Source of the DNA: Flavobacterium filum DSM 17961
Lineage (GTDB): Bacteria > Bacteroidota > Bacteroidia > Flavobacteriales > Flavobacteriaceae
DNA length: 64,000 nucleotides
Reading direction: 5' to 3'
Assembly: GCF_000425465.1 (NCBI RefSeq)
Contig: NZ_AUDM01000014.1
Span: 1 to 64,000 of the forward strand
Part shown: in pieces, positions 25,438 through 35,416 of the stretch
Numbering within the stretch: the first letter of the stretch is position 1
Layout of the letters: every line of letters begins with the position of its first letter
Made by a program: the position numbers and the translations under genes
Notes under the pieces: model-generated
Database searches by the model: none
What the model was told of the DNA's origin: nothing
The model's input: the letters and a program-made list of their open reading frames with translations, nothing else

Positions 25438-26652
25438 TTATAATTTTCGTTCTAATAAGGCCATATAAAACCCATCAAAACCAGATTCTGAGGCTAAAAT
25501 TTTGTGATCTTTTACAAAGGTAAAGTTTTTTCCGTTTTCGGTTGTTAAGAAATGCTTAACTTGTTCTTGATTTTCAGAAGGTAAGACAGAACAAGTGGCG
25601 TAAACTAACTTTCCGCCGGGCTTTACAATTCTGGAATAACTTTCTAAAACTTCGGCTTGCACTTTGCGAATGTTGTCAATAAATTCGGGTTGCAATTTCC
25701 ATTTGCTGTCCGGATTTCGTTTTAAAACACCCAATCCGCTACAAGGAGCATCAATTAAAACTCTGTCCGCTTTGTCATATAATTTTTTGATGACTTTTGT
25801 CGAATCAATAATTCTGTATTCGATATTAAAAGCTCCATTTCGTTTGGCACGAAGTTTCAATTGCTTCAATTTACTTTCGTATAAATCCATCGCAATTAGC
25901 TGACCTTTGTTTTGCATTAACGAAGCCATGTGTAATGTTTTTCCGCCGGCTCCTGCACACGTATCAACCACTCGCATTCCGGGTTTTACATCTAAAAACG
26001 CGGCAACTAGTTGTGAACTGGCATCTTGCACCTCAAATAAACCTTCTTTAAACGCATCGGTTAAAAAAACATTGGCTCTTTCTTTCAATACTAAAGCATC
26101 GGGTTGGTCTTTTAAAAAATCCGTAGCAATCTCTAAATCCATTAGAATGGCACGTAATTTTTCTTTTGTAGTTTTTAAGGTATTTACACGAAGAATTACT
26201 TGAGCTTGCTGATTTTGAGCCGCAATTTCTTTGGTCCAAAGTTCTTCGCCTAATTCTTTTACACCCAACTCATCCATCCAATCCGGAATAGATTCACGGT
26301 ATTTTCTGATTTTTGATAATTCATCAAAACGACCTTTGATTTTGCGTTGTGGTGTTCCTTCCAATTGTCTCCAATCGGGAATAGTAAATCCTCGAAGAAC
26401 AGCCCAAGTAGCAAACATTCGCCATAAATCATCACGGTCATAAGGTTCTTTTACTTCGGCAATTTCAGCATATAAACGCTTCCATCTCACAATTTCGTAG
26501 ATGGTTTCTGCAACAAACTTTCTGTCGGAACTTCCCCAACGTTTGTCCTTTTTTAAAGCTCTTGCTACCACTTTATCGGCATATTCACCTTCGTTGAAAA
26601 TAGCATTCAACGAGTCAATGGTAGTGTAAACTAAATTTCTATGTAATCTCAT
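25438..26652 (-). CDS. RsmB/Fmu-type rRNA cytosine-C5 methyltransferase
   Basis: The 404-residue protein has an N-terminal NusB/RsmB-like helical part (about 1-140) and a SAM methyltransferase domain (about 150-404). Motif I is VDTCAGAGGKTLHMASLM, motif IV is DAPCSGLGVLKRNPDSKW (Pro-Cys release cysteine), and motif VI is YATCSVLPSENQ (catalytic Cys). The pair of cysteines is characteristic of m5C RNA methyltransferases such as RsmB, which methylates 16S rRNA. A -7 element (TACCTTTG) is on the minus strand at 26670-26677. Length is within the family range (about 400-430). Confidence 0.9.
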   Translation of the reverse strand: MRLHRNLVYTTIDSLNAIFNEGEYADKVVARALKKDKRWGSSDRKFVAETIYEIVRWKRLYAEIAEVKEPYDRDDLWRMFATWAVLRGFTIPDWRQLEGTPQRKIKGRFDELSKIRKYRESIPDWMDELGVKELGEELWTKEIAAQNQQAQVILRVNTLKTTKEKLRAILMDLEIATDFLKDQPDALVLKERANVFLTDAFKEGLFEVQDASSQLVAAFLDVKPGMRVVDTCAGAGGKTLHMASLMQNKGQLIAMDLYESKLKQLKLRAKRNGAFNIEYRIIDSTKVIKKLYDKADRVLIDAPCSGLGVLKRNPDSKWKLQPEFIDNIRKVQAEVLESYSRIVKPGGKLVYATCSVLPSENQEQVKHFLTTENGKNFTFVKDHKILASESGFDGFYMALLERKL

Positions 26653-26710
26653 TTCAATAAAATAGCCCGCAAAGGTACTACATATTCTGAGTCAAGAGAA
26701 TATTTATCGT

Positions 26711-26750
26711 TAAAAAAATCAAATCCTGACAGAAAAACGGTCAGGATTTG
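26711..26750 (-). terminator. Intrinsic terminator of pckA
   Basis: AAATCCTGAC (26721-26730) pairs with GTCAGGATTT (about 26739-26749). Read on the minus strand, a T-rich run (26711-26720) follows, consistent with pckA ending at 26776. Confidence 0.8.
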
Positions 26751-26775
26751 AAAAAGTTACGTTAGTTAAATTAAG

Positions 26776-28395
26776 TTAGGCTAAAACCGTTTCTAATGTT
26801 GGTCCGGCATACACCAATTTTTTACCTTCTTCAGTATTGGTGTATTGCTCAAAGTTTTTAATGTATCGAGTAGCTAAATCTTTGGCTTTCACTTCCCATT
26901 CTTCTTCTGTTTTATACGTATCTCTTGGGTCTAAAATGCCTTTGTCAACATTTGGCAATTCAACCGGAATAGTTAAATTTAGGAACGGAATGTGTTTTGT
27001 TTCCATTTTGTCAATTTCACCGTTTATAATAGCATCAATTATGGCACGCGTGTTTTTCAATGAAATTCGTTTTCCGGTTCCGTTCCATCCTGTGTTTACT
27101 AAATAGGCTTTGGCTCCGTGTTCTTTCATTTTTCCAATTAAGGTTTTAGAATACATCGTTGGGTGTAAGGTTAAAAATGCTTCACCAAAGGCAGGAGAGA
27201 AAGAAGGTTGTGGCTCAGTAATTCCTCTTTCTGTTCCGGCTAATTTTGATGTGTAACCGCATAAGAAATGGTATTGAGCTTGGTCGTCGTCTAATATAGA
27301 AACCGGAGGCAACACCCCAAATGCATCGGCTGATAAGTAAATAATTTTCTTCGCATGTCCGGCTTTAGAAGGAAGTACGATTTTGTTGATGTGATAAATG
27401 GGATAAGAAACTCTTGAATTTTCGGTAATGGAATGATCGTAATAATCCACTTCGCCATATTCATTTACCACCACATTTTCTAGCAAAGCATCACGTTTGA
27501 TGGCTCTCCAAATATCGGGTTCGTTTTCTTCACTTAAATCGATAACTTTAGCATAACATCCCCCTTCATAATTAAAAACGCCATTATTATCCCAGCCGTG
27601 TTCATCATCACCAATCAAATAGCGTTTTGGGTCGGCAGATAAAGTGGTTTTTCCAGTTCCGGATAAACCGAAGAAAACGGCAACATCGCCTTCTTCACCC
27701 ACATTGGCAGAGCAGTGCATGGAAGCCATTCCTTTTAAAGGAAGATAATAATTCATCATTGCAAACATTCCTTTTTTCATTTCGCCACCATACCAGGTTC
27801 CACCAATAATTTGAATTCTTTCAGTCAAATTAAAAACAATGAAATTTTCAGAATTTAAACTGTGTTCTTTCCAATTCGGATTGGTGGTTTTAGAACCATT
27901 CATCACAATAAAATCAGGTTTACCAAAATTTTCTAGTTCATAAATAGAAGGTCTAATGAACATATTGGTTACAAAATGAGCTTGCCAAGCTACTTCCATT
28001 ACAAAACGCACTTTCAAACGGGTGTCTGGATTGGTTCCACAAAAAGCATCTACCACATATAATTTTTTGGAAGTAGAAAGCTGTTTTAAAACCAATGATT
28101 TCAATTCACTGTACACTTCTTGTGAGGTTGGAAAGTTTACTTTGTCATCCCAATAAATGGTATCTTTCGTAATTTCATCTTTTACAATATATCTGTCTTT
28201 AGGTGAACGTCCGGTAAAAATTCCTGTTTTCACGGCAACAGCACCAGTATCGGTTAAAGCACCTTTTTCATATCCTTTTCTCATGTGAGAAGTCTCTGCT
28301 TGAAACAATTCTTCATAAGAAGGATTGTACACTACTTCATGGTATCCGGTGATTCCTAAATCGTGAAGTTCCTGAATGACTTTAATGTTTTTCAT
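26776..28395 (-). CDS. pckA: Phosphoenolpyruvate carboxykinase (ATP)
   Basis: The 539-residue enzyme converts oxaloacetate and ATP to PEP and CO2, the first committed gluconeogenic step, in the cytoplasm. Diagnostic motifs include [10 protein letters not shown] (about 59-68), [11 protein letters not shown] with the metal-binding K/H, the P-loop [11 protein letters not shown] (about 245-255), the DDEHGWD Mg/ATP motif and [11 protein letters not shown] near residue 435. Length equals the bacterial ATP-dependent class (about 530-540). It is divergent from lpdA, with a shared 267-bp spacer, and has its own terminator. Confidence 0.97.
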   Translation of the reverse strand: MKNIKVIQELHDLGITGYHEVVYNPSYEELFQAETSHMRKGYEKGALTDTGAVAVKTGIFTGRSPKDRYIVKDEITKDTIYWDDKVNFPTSQEVYSELKSLVLKQLSTSKKLYVVDAFCGTNPDTRLKVRFVMEVAWQAHFVTNMFIRPSIYELENFGKPDFIVMNGSKTTNPNWKEHSLNSENFIVFNLTERIQIIGGTWYGGEMKKGMFAMMNYYLPLKGMASMHCSANVGEEGDVAVFFGLSGTGKTTLSADPKRYLIGDDEHGWDNNGVFNYEGGCYAKVIDLSEENEPDIWRAIKRDALLENVVVNEYGEVDYYDHSITENSRVSYPIYHINKIVLPSKAGHAKKIIYLSADAFGVLPPVSILDDDQAQYHFLCGYTSKLAGTERGITEPQPSFSPAFGEAFLTLHPTMYSKTLIGKMKEHGAKAYLVNTGWNGTGKRISLKNTRAIIDAIINGEIDKMETKHIPFLNLTIPVELPNVDKGILDPRDTYKTEEEWEVKAKDLATRYIKNFEQYTNTEEGKKLVYAGPTLETVLA

Positions 28396-28615
28396 AGTAG
28401 TTGATTATTAAGGTTGTGATTTCATTTATTTCTGAATCAAATTTCCGACTTTAGACTTTAAATAAACCTGATAAATATCATTTTTGGAAGAAATCTACGA
28501 AAACGTTTTCAATGTTAATTATTGAAAATCAATTCTTTATTAAATGTTTGATTGAACTATAGCAAATTAGCTAAAGTTTCACAATTCAATCTATAGAAGT
28601 CACAAAAAACATTCG

Positions 28616-28623
28616 TAATTTTG
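28616..28623 (+). promoter_or_regulatory. Promoter -7 element of lpdA
   Basis: TAATTTTG at 28616-28623 matches TAnnTTTG, followed by GCAATCG. The ATG is 40 bp downstream. No clear TTG is found at the expected spacing. The rest of the pckA-lpdA spacer (28396-28615) shows no other recognised site. Confidence 0.6.
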
Positions 28624-28662
28624 CAATCGTTTAACTGATTTTCAACTACTAAATAAAAATAT

Positions 28663-30066
28663 ATGAGTCAATTTGACGTGGCCGTAATCGGTTCAGGACC
28701 TGGCGGATATGTTGCCGCCATCCGTTGTGCACAATTAGGATTTAAAACTGCAATTATCGAAAAATACTCGGTTTTGGGCGGAACTTGTCTAAATGTAGGC
28801 TGTATTCCTTCTAAAGCGTTACTTTCTTCTTCTCATCACTATCACGATGCAGTGGCTCACTTTGAAGAGCACGGTATCGAAGTTGGAAAAGTGAAACTTA
28901 ACCTTGAAAAAATGATTGGTCGAAAACAAGCTGTGGTGGATCAAACTACAGGCGGAATTAAGTTTTTGATGGATAAAAATAAAATTACCGTTTTTGAAGG
29001 AGTTGGTTCGTTTGAAGATGCTACCCACGTGAAAGTAACCAAAAATGATGGTTCATCTGAAACGATTGAAGCCAAATATTCCATTATTGCAACGGGTTCA
29101 AAACCTTCGAATCTGCCATTTATTTCCTTAGATAAAGAACGTGTAATCACTTCTACGGAAGCATTAAAATTAAAAGAAGTTCCAAAACATTTAGTTATCA
29201 TTGGAGGTGGTGTTATCGGAATTGAATTGGGTCAAGTGTACCTTCGTTTAGGAGCACAAGTTTCTGTGGTGGAATTCATGGACAGAATTATTCCCGGAAT
29301 GGATGCGTCATTATCGAAAGAATTGACTAAAGTGTTGAAAAAGCAAGGTATGAAATTCTATACTTCCCATAAAGTTAAATCAGTAACCAGAAAAGGTAAA
29401 GCCGTTACTGTGGAAGCCGAAACGCCAAAAGGAGAAATCTTATCTTTAGAAGGTGATTATTGCTTGGTTTCTGTGGGAAGAAGACCTTATACCGATGGAT
29501 TGAATGCCGAAAAAGCCGGTGTAAAAGTTACGGATAGAGGTCAGATTGAAATAAACAATCATTTACAAACATCTGCTTCAAACATTTATGCCATTGGCGA
29601 TGTTGTTCGTGGAGCCATGTTAGCTCACAAAGCGGAAGAAGAAGGCGTAATGGTAGCAGAAATTTTAGCCGGACAAAAACCACATATCGATTATAATTTG
29701 ATTCCGGGTGTAGTGTATACTTGGCCTGAAGTTGCCGCTGTTGGAAAAACAGAAGAACAATTAAAAGAGGAAGGTGTTGCTTTCAAATCAGGAAGTTTTC
29801 CATTCAAAGCCTTAGGAAGAGCAAGAGCCGGTGGCGATACAGACGGATTTGTGAAAATCTTAACCGATGCCAAAACCGATGAAGTTTTAGGGGTTCACAT
29901 GATTGGACCGCGTTGTGCCGATTTAATTGCAGAAGCGGTTACTGCTATGGAATTTAGAGCTAGTGCCGAAGATATTTCAAGAATGAGTCATGCTCATCCC
30001 ACCTTTGCAGAAGCAATAAAAGAAGCAGCTTTAGCGGCTACGGATAATAGAGCTTTGCATGTTTAA
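28663..30066 (+). CDS. lpdA: Dihydrolipoyl dehydrogenase (E3)
   Basis: The 467-residue flavoprotein re-oxidises dihydrolipoamide in the pyruvate and 2-oxoglutarate dehydrogenase complexes and in glycine cleavage. The FAD motif GSGPGGYVAA is at 10-19, the redox-active disulphide GGTCLNVGC at C42/C47, and the NAD motif GGGVIGIELG near 182-191. ASNIYAIGDVV binds the flavin ribityl part. The C-terminal HAHPTFAEAIKEAA holds the catalytic His-Glu pair. Length is normal. It is a stand-alone gene with a terminator and is not beside E1/E2 genes in this window. Confidence 0.96.
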   Translation: MSQFDVAVIGSGPGGYVAAIRCAQLGFKTAIIEKYSVLGGTCLNVGCIPSKALLSSSHHYHDAVAHFEEHGIEVGKVKLNLEKMIGRKQAVVDQTTGGIKFLMDKNKITVFEGVGSFEDATHVKVTKNDGSSETIEAKYSIIATGSKPSNLPFISLDKERVITSTEALKLKEVPKHLVIIGGGVIGIELGQVYLRLGAQVSVVEFMDRIIPGMDASLSKELTKVLKKQGMKFYTSHKVKSVTRKGKAVTVEAETPKGEILSLEGDYCLVSVGRRPYTDGLNAEKAGVKVTDRGQIEINNHLQTSASNIYAIGDVVRGAMLAHKAEEEGVMVAEILAGQKPHIDYNLIPGVVYTWPEVAAVGKTEEQLKEEGVAFKSGSFPFKALGRARAGGDTDGFVKILTDAKTDEVLGVHMIGPRCADLIAEAVTAMEFRASAEDISRMSHAHPTFAEAIKEAALAATDNRALHV

Positions 30067-30084
30067 AGAATAAGTTTAAGATAG

Positions 30085-30119
30085 AAAAACCCTGAAGAGA
30101 TAGCTTTTCGGGGTTTTTT
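30085..30119 (+). terminator. Intrinsic terminator after lpdA
   Basis: AAAACCCTGAAG (30085-30096) pairs with CTTTTCGGGGTTTT (30104-30117), with one G.U pair and a small bulge, and T-run follows. Confidence 0.8.
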
Positions 30120-30185
30120 ATGATTTCAAAAATTTAAAATTGTAATCCAAAATTTCTTCAGTAATTTTACAAAAAAATATTTTCT

Positions 30186-30725
30186 ATGTCAACCATCCTT
30201 GCCTTCGCCGGAAGCAATTCTTCCACCTCTATAAACCATCAATTGGTTACTTATTTAACTACGCAACTTAAAGATACTTCGTTTGAATTATTCAAATTAT
30301 CCGACATGGATTTGGTAATTTACAGTGAGGATGAACAACGCGATAACGGATTTCCATCCTCAATCAATCAAATATACAAACACATTCAGGCTTCAAAAGG
30401 TATCATTATTTCTGTGAACGAACACAATAGTAACCCTTCTGCCTTTTTTAAAAATGTGTTGGATTGGTTATCCCGATTAGACAGAAAGTTTTTAGAAGGT
30501 AAAAAAATATTTTTATTAAGTACTTCAAATGGAGCTCGTGGCGGAATGAGTTCACTAGAAGTGGTTAAAAATATGCTTCCTCGATTTGGTGCTGAAATTA
30601 TAGATACGCATGCCTTAGCGTCATTTAATGAAAATTTTTCAATTGAGGATAAAAAAATATCCAACCCTACGATGAATAAAGAAGTAATTGAAAAATTACA
30701 TCAATTTGAGGCCGGATTGCAGTAA
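30186..30725 (+). CDS. NADPH-dependent FMN reductase-like flavoprotein
   Basis: The 179-residue flavodoxin-like protein matches the NADPH-dependent FMN reductase family (azoreductase/ArsH/ChrR group). The phosphate-binding loop is GSNSSTSIN (about 9-17) and the flavin-contacting segment is NEHNSNPSAFFKNVLDWLSR (about 79-98), followed by LSTSNGARGG. Such enzymes reduce flavins, quinones or xenobiotics with NAD(P)H in the cytoplasm. The usual PEYN motif is changed to NEHN. A -7-like box (TAATTTTA) lies about 20 bp upstream. The pabB-like gene begins 11 bp downstream, suggesting one transcript. Confidence 0.85.
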   Translation: MSTILAFAGSNSSTSINHQLVTYLTTQLKDTSFELFKLSDMDLVIYSEDEQRDNGFPSSINQIYKHIQASKGIIISVNEHNSNPSAFFKNVLDWLSRLDRKFLEGKKIFLLSTSNGARGGMSSLEVVKNMLPRFGAEIIDTHALASFNENFSIEDKKISNPTMNKEVIEKLHQFEAGLQ

Positions 30726-30736
30726 ATAATACCCTA

Positions 30737-32029
30737 ATGTTGAGAGCTTCAAAAGTTTTTACTATCGAAAATCCGCAAGAATTCAAAATGAAGTTGTTGC
30801 ATTGGAGTGAGCAATTTCGAGAAGTTGTTTTCTTGGATTCGAACCAGTACCATCAAAAGTATTCCAATTATGAGGTAGTTTTGGCTGTGGATGCTTTTAC
30901 ATCCATCAAAACTGATTTTTACAATGCTTTTGATGATTTACATCAATACCAAAGTAAAACGCAAGATTGGCTGTTCGGTTATTTGTCGTACGATTTAAAA
31001 AATGATACCGAAGCTTTGACCTCTAAAAATTTTGACGGGTTAGCATTCCCGGATTTGTTTTTCTTTCAACCTAAGAAATTGTTTTTTTTGAAAGAAAATC
31101 ATGTTGAAATGCAGTATCTGAATTTGTGTGATGATGAATTAGAGGAAGATTTCTCAGCAATTTCTAATACGAATTCAATTTGCGACTTTGCGACTTTGCG
31201 AGAAATTAAAATCCAGCAACGCATTTCAAAAGAAGCTTATCTTCAAAAAGTTTCAAAAATGCTTGAATACATTCATCACGGCGACATTTATGAAGCCAAT
31301 TTTTGTATGGAATTTTTTGCGAAAGACGCAACTATTAATCCAATCGAAATTTACCATAAGCTCAACGCCATTTCACAACCACCTTTTGCGGTTTATTTTA
31401 AAAATTATCATCAGTATTTATTATCGGCTTCGCCTGAAAGGTATTTAAAAAAGAAAGGTGCAAAAGTAATTTCCCAACCCATAAAAGGTACTGCCAGAAG
31501 AAATTCATACCCCATTTTAGATGAGCAATCTAAAGTTGATTTAGAAAATAATCCAAAAGAGCGTGCCGAAAATATTATGATTGTTGATTTGGTTCGCAAT
31601 GATTTATCACGAACATCTACGAAAGGTTCGGTTGAGGTAGAAGAATTATGTGGCATTTATACCTTTAAACAAGTTCATCAAATGATTTCAACGGTTGTTT
31701 CTCAAGTGGAAAATACTACTTCTGCTGTAGAAATTATCAAAACGACTTTCCCGATGGGCAGCATGACCGGAGCTCCAAAAATTTCGGCTATGAAAATTAT
31801 AGAAGAATTAGAAGAAACCAAACGCGGACTCTATAGTGGTGCAGTTGGCTATTTTACGCCCCATGGCGATTTTGATTTTAATGTTGTCATTCGTAGCATT
31901 TTATATAATGCTAAAAATCAATATGTATCTTTTTCAGTGGGTAGTGCTATTACTTCCGAAGCCACTCCCGAAGTCGAATATGAAGAATGCTTGTTGAAAG
32001 CGAAGGCCATGTTTGAGGTGTTGAAATAG
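30737..32029 (+). CDS. pabB: Aminodeoxychorismate synthase component I-like (PabB/TrpE family)
   Basis: The 430-residue chorismate-binding enzyme has the TrpE/PabB core. The block SASPERYLKK is followed by PIKGTARR (PabB-type Lys in PIKGT, near residue 254), then ERAENIMIVDLVRNDLSR, GSMTGAPKISAM and FSVGSAITSEATPEVEYEE. The PIKGT lysine favours aminodeoxychorismate synthase (folate/4-aminobenzoate) over anthranilate synthase, and the protein is shorter than TrpE (about 460-520). It would use ammonia or partner with a PabA subunit, which is not adjacent. Distinguishing it from salicylate/isochorismate enzymes rests on those motifs. Confidence 0.82.
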   Translation: MLRASKVFTIENPQEFKMKLLHWSEQFREVVFLDSNQYHQKYSNYEVVLAVDAFTSIKTDFYNAFDDLHQYQSKTQDWLFGYLSYDLKNDTEALTSKNFDGLAFPDLFFFQPKKLFFLKENHVEMQYLNLCDDELEEDFSAISNTNSICDFATLREIKIQQRISKEAYLQKVSKMLEYIHHGDIYEANFCMEFFAKDATINPIEIYHKLNAISQPPFAVYFKNYHQYLLSASPERYLKKKGAKVISQPIKGTARRNSYPILDEQSKVDLENNPKERAENIMIVDLVRNDLSRTSTKGSVEVEELCGIYTFKQVHQMISTVVSQVENTTSAVEIIKTTFPMGSMTGAPKISAMKIIEELEETKRGLYSGAVGYFTPHGDFDFNVVIRSILYNAKNQYVSFSVGSAITSEATPEVEYEECLLKAKAMFEVLK

Positions 32030-32055
32030 ATTTATTTCATTCCCATAAAATTCCT

Positions 32056-32063
32056 TACTTTTG
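32056..32063 (+). promoter_or_regulatory. Promoter -7 element touching the tilS start
   Basis: TACTTTTG at 32056-32063 matches TAnnTTTG, 3 bp before the ATG at 32067. A transcript from it would begin at or just after the ATG, implying a leaderless or near-leaderless mRNA, or a chance match. Confidence 0.45.
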
Positions 32064-32066
32064 AGC

Positions 32067-33371
32067 ATGCTTTCAAAATTCCAAAATCATCTTTCAGCAC
32101 AATTTCCTTTTCTGCAAAAGGCAAAATTACTCATTGCAGTGAGTGGTGGTTTGGACAGCATGGTTTTGTTGGATTTAATTTCAAAAACAAATATAGAATT
32201 TGCGGTGGCTCATTGCAATTTTCAACTTAGGGGAGTTGAAAGTGATGAAGATGAAAATTTTGTAAAATCCTATTGTGAAGCAAATTCCATTCAGGGATTT
32301 TTTCAAAAATTTGATACCCAGCAATTTGTTGAAGACGAAAAATTATCTATTCAGGTCGCTGCCAGAAAGTTGCGATACGAATGGTTTTATGAATTGTTAG
32401 CCAAAGAAAATTTCGATTTTGTAGCCACTGCACATCATTTAGACGATCAATTGGAAACTTTTTTAATCCATTTTTCTCGCGGAACAGGTTTGGATGGACT
32501 CACCGGAATTCCCTCCCAAAATGATAAAATTATTCGACCGTTATTGATTTTTTCCAGAGATGAAATTGAAACATTTGCCAACGAAAATCAGTTAAAATGG
32601 CGAGAAGATTCCAGTAATGCTTCGGATAAATATCTTCGAAATAAAATTCGTCATCATGTGGTTCCCCTTTTAAAAGAGTTGAATCCAAGTTTTTTAGATT
32701 CGTTTGAAAATACCATTCAAAATCTCAAACAAGCTCAAAGTTTGGTGGATGATGCTTCGCGAATTGTGTATCGAAAAGTAGTTCAAGATGTTGCTAATCA
32801 AAAGAAAATCAATTTGAACGATTTACTGCAATTACCTAATTATCAATCGTATTTGTATCAATGGCTGAAACCTTTCGGATTTTCAGCTTGGCAAGATATT
32901 TATGATTTAGTGAATGCTCAATCCGGTAAACAAATTTTTTCAGAACACTTTCGTCTACTAAAAGACAGAGAAACATTGATTATAGAACCAAAAACTGATA
33001 GAATTTTTGATGAATATTTTATTAATAAAAACCAATCAGAACTTAATTTTCCCTTAAAGATGCGGTTAAGTTATGTAAGTGAAATTGGAAAATCCGATAC
33101 AAAGACTATCTTTGTTGATGCAGATGCGTTAAAGTTTCCTTTACAACTTAGAAAATGGCAAGAAGGTGATTATTTTTACCCTTTTGGAATGTACGGTAAA
33201 AAGAAGTTGAGTAAATTTTTTAAAGACGAAAAATTTTCACTGATCGAAAAGAGAAATACTTGGCTTTTATGTTCTAAAAATCAAATTGTTTGGCTTGTTG
33301 GAAAACGAATGGACGTACGATTTAAAATAACCGAAAACACACAAACTATCCTAAAAATTCAATTAGTATAA
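32067..33371 (+). CDS. tilS: tRNA(Ile)-lysidine synthetase
   Basis: The 434-residue enzyme modifies C34 of tRNA-Ile to lysidine so it reads AUA. The PP-loop SGGLDS (26-31) is followed by AHCNFQLRG (about 55-63), HHLDDQLET and the TilS signature SRGTGLDGLTGI (about 138-149), and by a C-terminal part with DWREDSSN-type WREDSS. An upstream in-frame TTG at 32061 exists, but the ATG at 32067 fits homologues. The stop overlaps the dsbD-like start (TAATG), showing coupling. It is essential in most bacteria. Confidence 0.93.
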   Translation: MLSKFQNHLSAQFPFLQKAKLLIAVSGGLDSMVLLDLISKTNIEFAVAHCNFQLRGVESDEDENFVKSYCEANSIQGFFQKFDTQQFVEDEKLSIQVAARKLRYEWFYELLAKENFDFVATAHHLDDQLETFLIHFSRGTGLDGLTGIPSQNDKIIRPLLIFSRDEIETFANENQLKWREDSSNASDKYLRNKIRHHVVPLLKELNPSFLDSFENTIQNLKQAQSLVDDASRIVYRKVVQDVANQKKINLNDLLQLPNYQSYLYQWLKPFGFSAWQDIYDLVNAQSGKQIFSEHFRLLKDRETLIIEPKTDRIFDEYFINKNQSELNFPLKMRLSYVSEIGKSDTKTIFVDADALKFPLQLRKWQEGDYFYPFGMYGKKKLSKFFKDEKFSLIEKRNTWLLCSKNQIVWLVGKRMDVRFKITENTQTILKIQLV

Positions 33372-35356
33372 TGAAGAATTTATTTTTTACTTTACTTTCC
33401 TTTTTTGTAATAACCATTACACAAGCACAAATTTTAGATCCGGTAAAATGGAAGACTTCGATTGAAAAAAAATCAGATACCGAATTTCTTTTAAAATTTG
33501 ATGCAACTATTCAAAAGGATTGGCACTTTTTCTCACAGTTTACTCCCGATGGTGGTTCTTTGCCAACTGTATTCATTTATAACGATACAAAAGGAAATTA
33601 TCAATTAATCGGTAAAACAACAGAAAGTAAATATAAAAAAGTTTACAGCGAAATTTTCGAAGTAGATGAATACATGTTTGAAGGTTCAGCTCAATTTTCA
33701 CAACTAGTAAAAGTTACGAATCCTACTTTAAAGTCGATTAAAGTTGAGGTAGAATACCAAGCATGCTTGGAACAATGTATTCAGCAATTTAAAAATTTTG
33801 AATTTCAACTTCCTGGAAAAGAGAATGTTGTTGAAACTATTGATTCTGTTGAGGTTAATGTGAATGCCGAAAAGAATATTTCTTCAAAAGAATTAAAAAC
33901 CGAAATATATAAAGAAACAAAAAAAGAAGAACAAAAAGGTCTTTGGACCATTTTCATCATCGCCTTTTTCTCTGGTTTTGCGGCATTATTGACTCCATGT
34001 GTGTTTCCAATGATACCCATGACCGTGAGTTTCTTCACCAAACAAAGCAAGGACAGAGCCAAAGGAATTAAAAATGCCATCATTTATGGGATTTCAATCA
34101 TCGTAATTTATGTAGCCTTAGGTTCTGCAATTACTGGAATCTTTGGAGCTGATTCATTGAATGAATTATCTACGAGTGTGGCATTTAACGTTATTTTCTT
34201 TGGATTATTAGTCTTTTTTGCTGCTTCATTTTTAGGTGCATTCGAAATTGTATTACCTAATTCTTGGGCCAATAAAGTCGATCGTCAAGCGGACAGAGGA
34301 GGAATAATTGGTATCTTTTTTATGGCATTGGCGTTAGCCATTGTTTCCTTTTCTTGTACCGGACCAATTGTGGGAACCTTGATTGTAGAAGCGGCTTCCA
34401 AAGGCGGAATTGCTCCAATTGTAGGAATGTTAGGATTTTCATCAGCCATCGCATTGCCATTTATGTTATTTGCATTATTTCCGGGTTGGATGAATTCCTT
34501 ACCAAAATCGGGCGGATGGTTAAATACGGTAAAAGTTTCACTTGGTTTTTTAGAATTAGCTTTTGCGTTTAAATTTTTATCCAATGCCGATTTGGTTTTG
34601 CAATTACATTGGTTTGAAAGAGAAACCTTTTTAGCGATTTGGATTGCCGTTTTTGGAGCTTGGGCTTTATATTTATTCGGAAAAATTACATTACCTCATG
34701 ATAGTCCGCTCACACATATTTCCGTTGGAAGATTATTTATGGGATTGTTTGTATTGAGTTTCACCATTTATATGATTCCCGGACTTTGGGGAGCACCATT
34801 AAAGATAATTTCAGGTTTTCCACCACCACTAAATTATAGTGAAAGTCCAACCGGAATTGGGAGTGGAGGAGGAGGTTCATCAGATTCAGGAGCTTTGCCA
34901 AAAGGAGCTCATTCCGGTCCGCACGGAATTATTGCTTTTCATGATTACGAGGATGGATTGGCTTATGCCAAACAAATAAATAAACCTATTTTACTTGATT
35001 TTACGGGATATGCATGTGTGAATTGCCGTAAAATGGAAGACTATGTTTGGTCAGATAAAAAAATACTTTCTATTTTAAAAAATGAAGTGGTTTTAATTTC
35101 TTTATATGTTGATGACAAAAAGGAATTAGCTGAAAACGAAAAATATGTTTCCAAAGAAACCGGCAAAAAAATCAAAACCATCGGGAACAAATGGAGTGAT
35201 TTTCAAATTACTAAATACAAAGCCAATGCTCAGCCGTATTATTTGATTTTAGATACTGAAGGAAATACCCTTTCTGATGAACCGGCAAGTTATGACCCAG
35301 ACATCGATTTATACGAAAAATGGTTACGAAACGGAATTGACAAGTTTAAAAAATAA
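33371..35356 (+). CDS. DsbD-like thiol:disulfide interchange protein
   Basis: The 661-residue membrane protein moves electrons from cytoplasmic thioredoxin to the periplasm. It has a signal peptide (1-18), an N-terminal DsbD-alpha/DUF255-like domain (about 20-165) with a cysteine pair in ACLEQC, and about eight membrane helices (190-470) with transfer cysteines C210 (LTPCVFP) and C329 (SFSCTGP). A C-terminal thioredoxin domain (about 530-661) carries CVNC (C549/C552). A Gly/Ser-rich stretch near 490-505 links the last helix to it. The start overlaps tilS by one base. A terminator follows. Domain order matches DsbD. Confidence 0.92.
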   Translation: MKNLFFTLLSFFVITITQAQILDPVKWKTSIEKKSDTEFLLKFDATIQKDWHFFSQFTPDGGSLPTVFIYNDTKGNYQLIGKTTESKYKKVYSEIFEVDEYMFEGSAQFSQLVKVTNPTLKSIKVEVEYQACLEQCIQQFKNFEFQLPGKENVVETIDSVEVNVNAEKNISSKELKTEIYKETKKEEQKGLWTIFIIAFFSGFAALLTPCVFPMIPMTVSFFTKQSKDRAKGIKNAIIYGISIIVIYVALGSAITGIFGADSLNELSTSVAFNVIFFGLLVFFAASFLGAFEIVLPNSWANKVDRQADRGGIIGIFFMALALAIVSFSCTGPIVGTLIVEAASKGGIAPIVGMLGFSSAIALPFMLFALFPGWMNSLPKSGGWLNTVKVSLGFLELAFAFKFLSNADLVLQLHWFERETFLAIWIAVFGAWALYLFGKITLPHDSPLTHISVGRLFMGLFVLSFTIYMIPGLWGAPLKIISGFPPPLNYSESPTGIGSGGGGSSDSGALPKGAHSGPHGIIAFHDYEDGLAYAKQINKPILLDFTGYACVNCRKMEDYVWSDKKILSILKNEVVLISLYVDDKKELAENEKYVSKETGKKIKTIGNKWSDFQITKYKANAQPYYLILDTEGNTLSDEPASYDPDIDLYEKWLRNGIDKFKK

Positions 35357-35360
35357 ATAC

Positions 35361-35392
35361 AAAAAGCCACATTTAGAGTGGCTTTTTCGATT
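35361..35392. terminator. Bidirectional intrinsic terminator
   Basis: AAAAAGCCAC (35361-35370) pairs with GTGGCTTTTT (35378-35387) in the gap between the convergent dsbD-like and histidine-kinase genes. Confidence 0.88.
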
Positions 35393-35416
35393 TAAATACG
35401 TAAACTAATTCACTAA

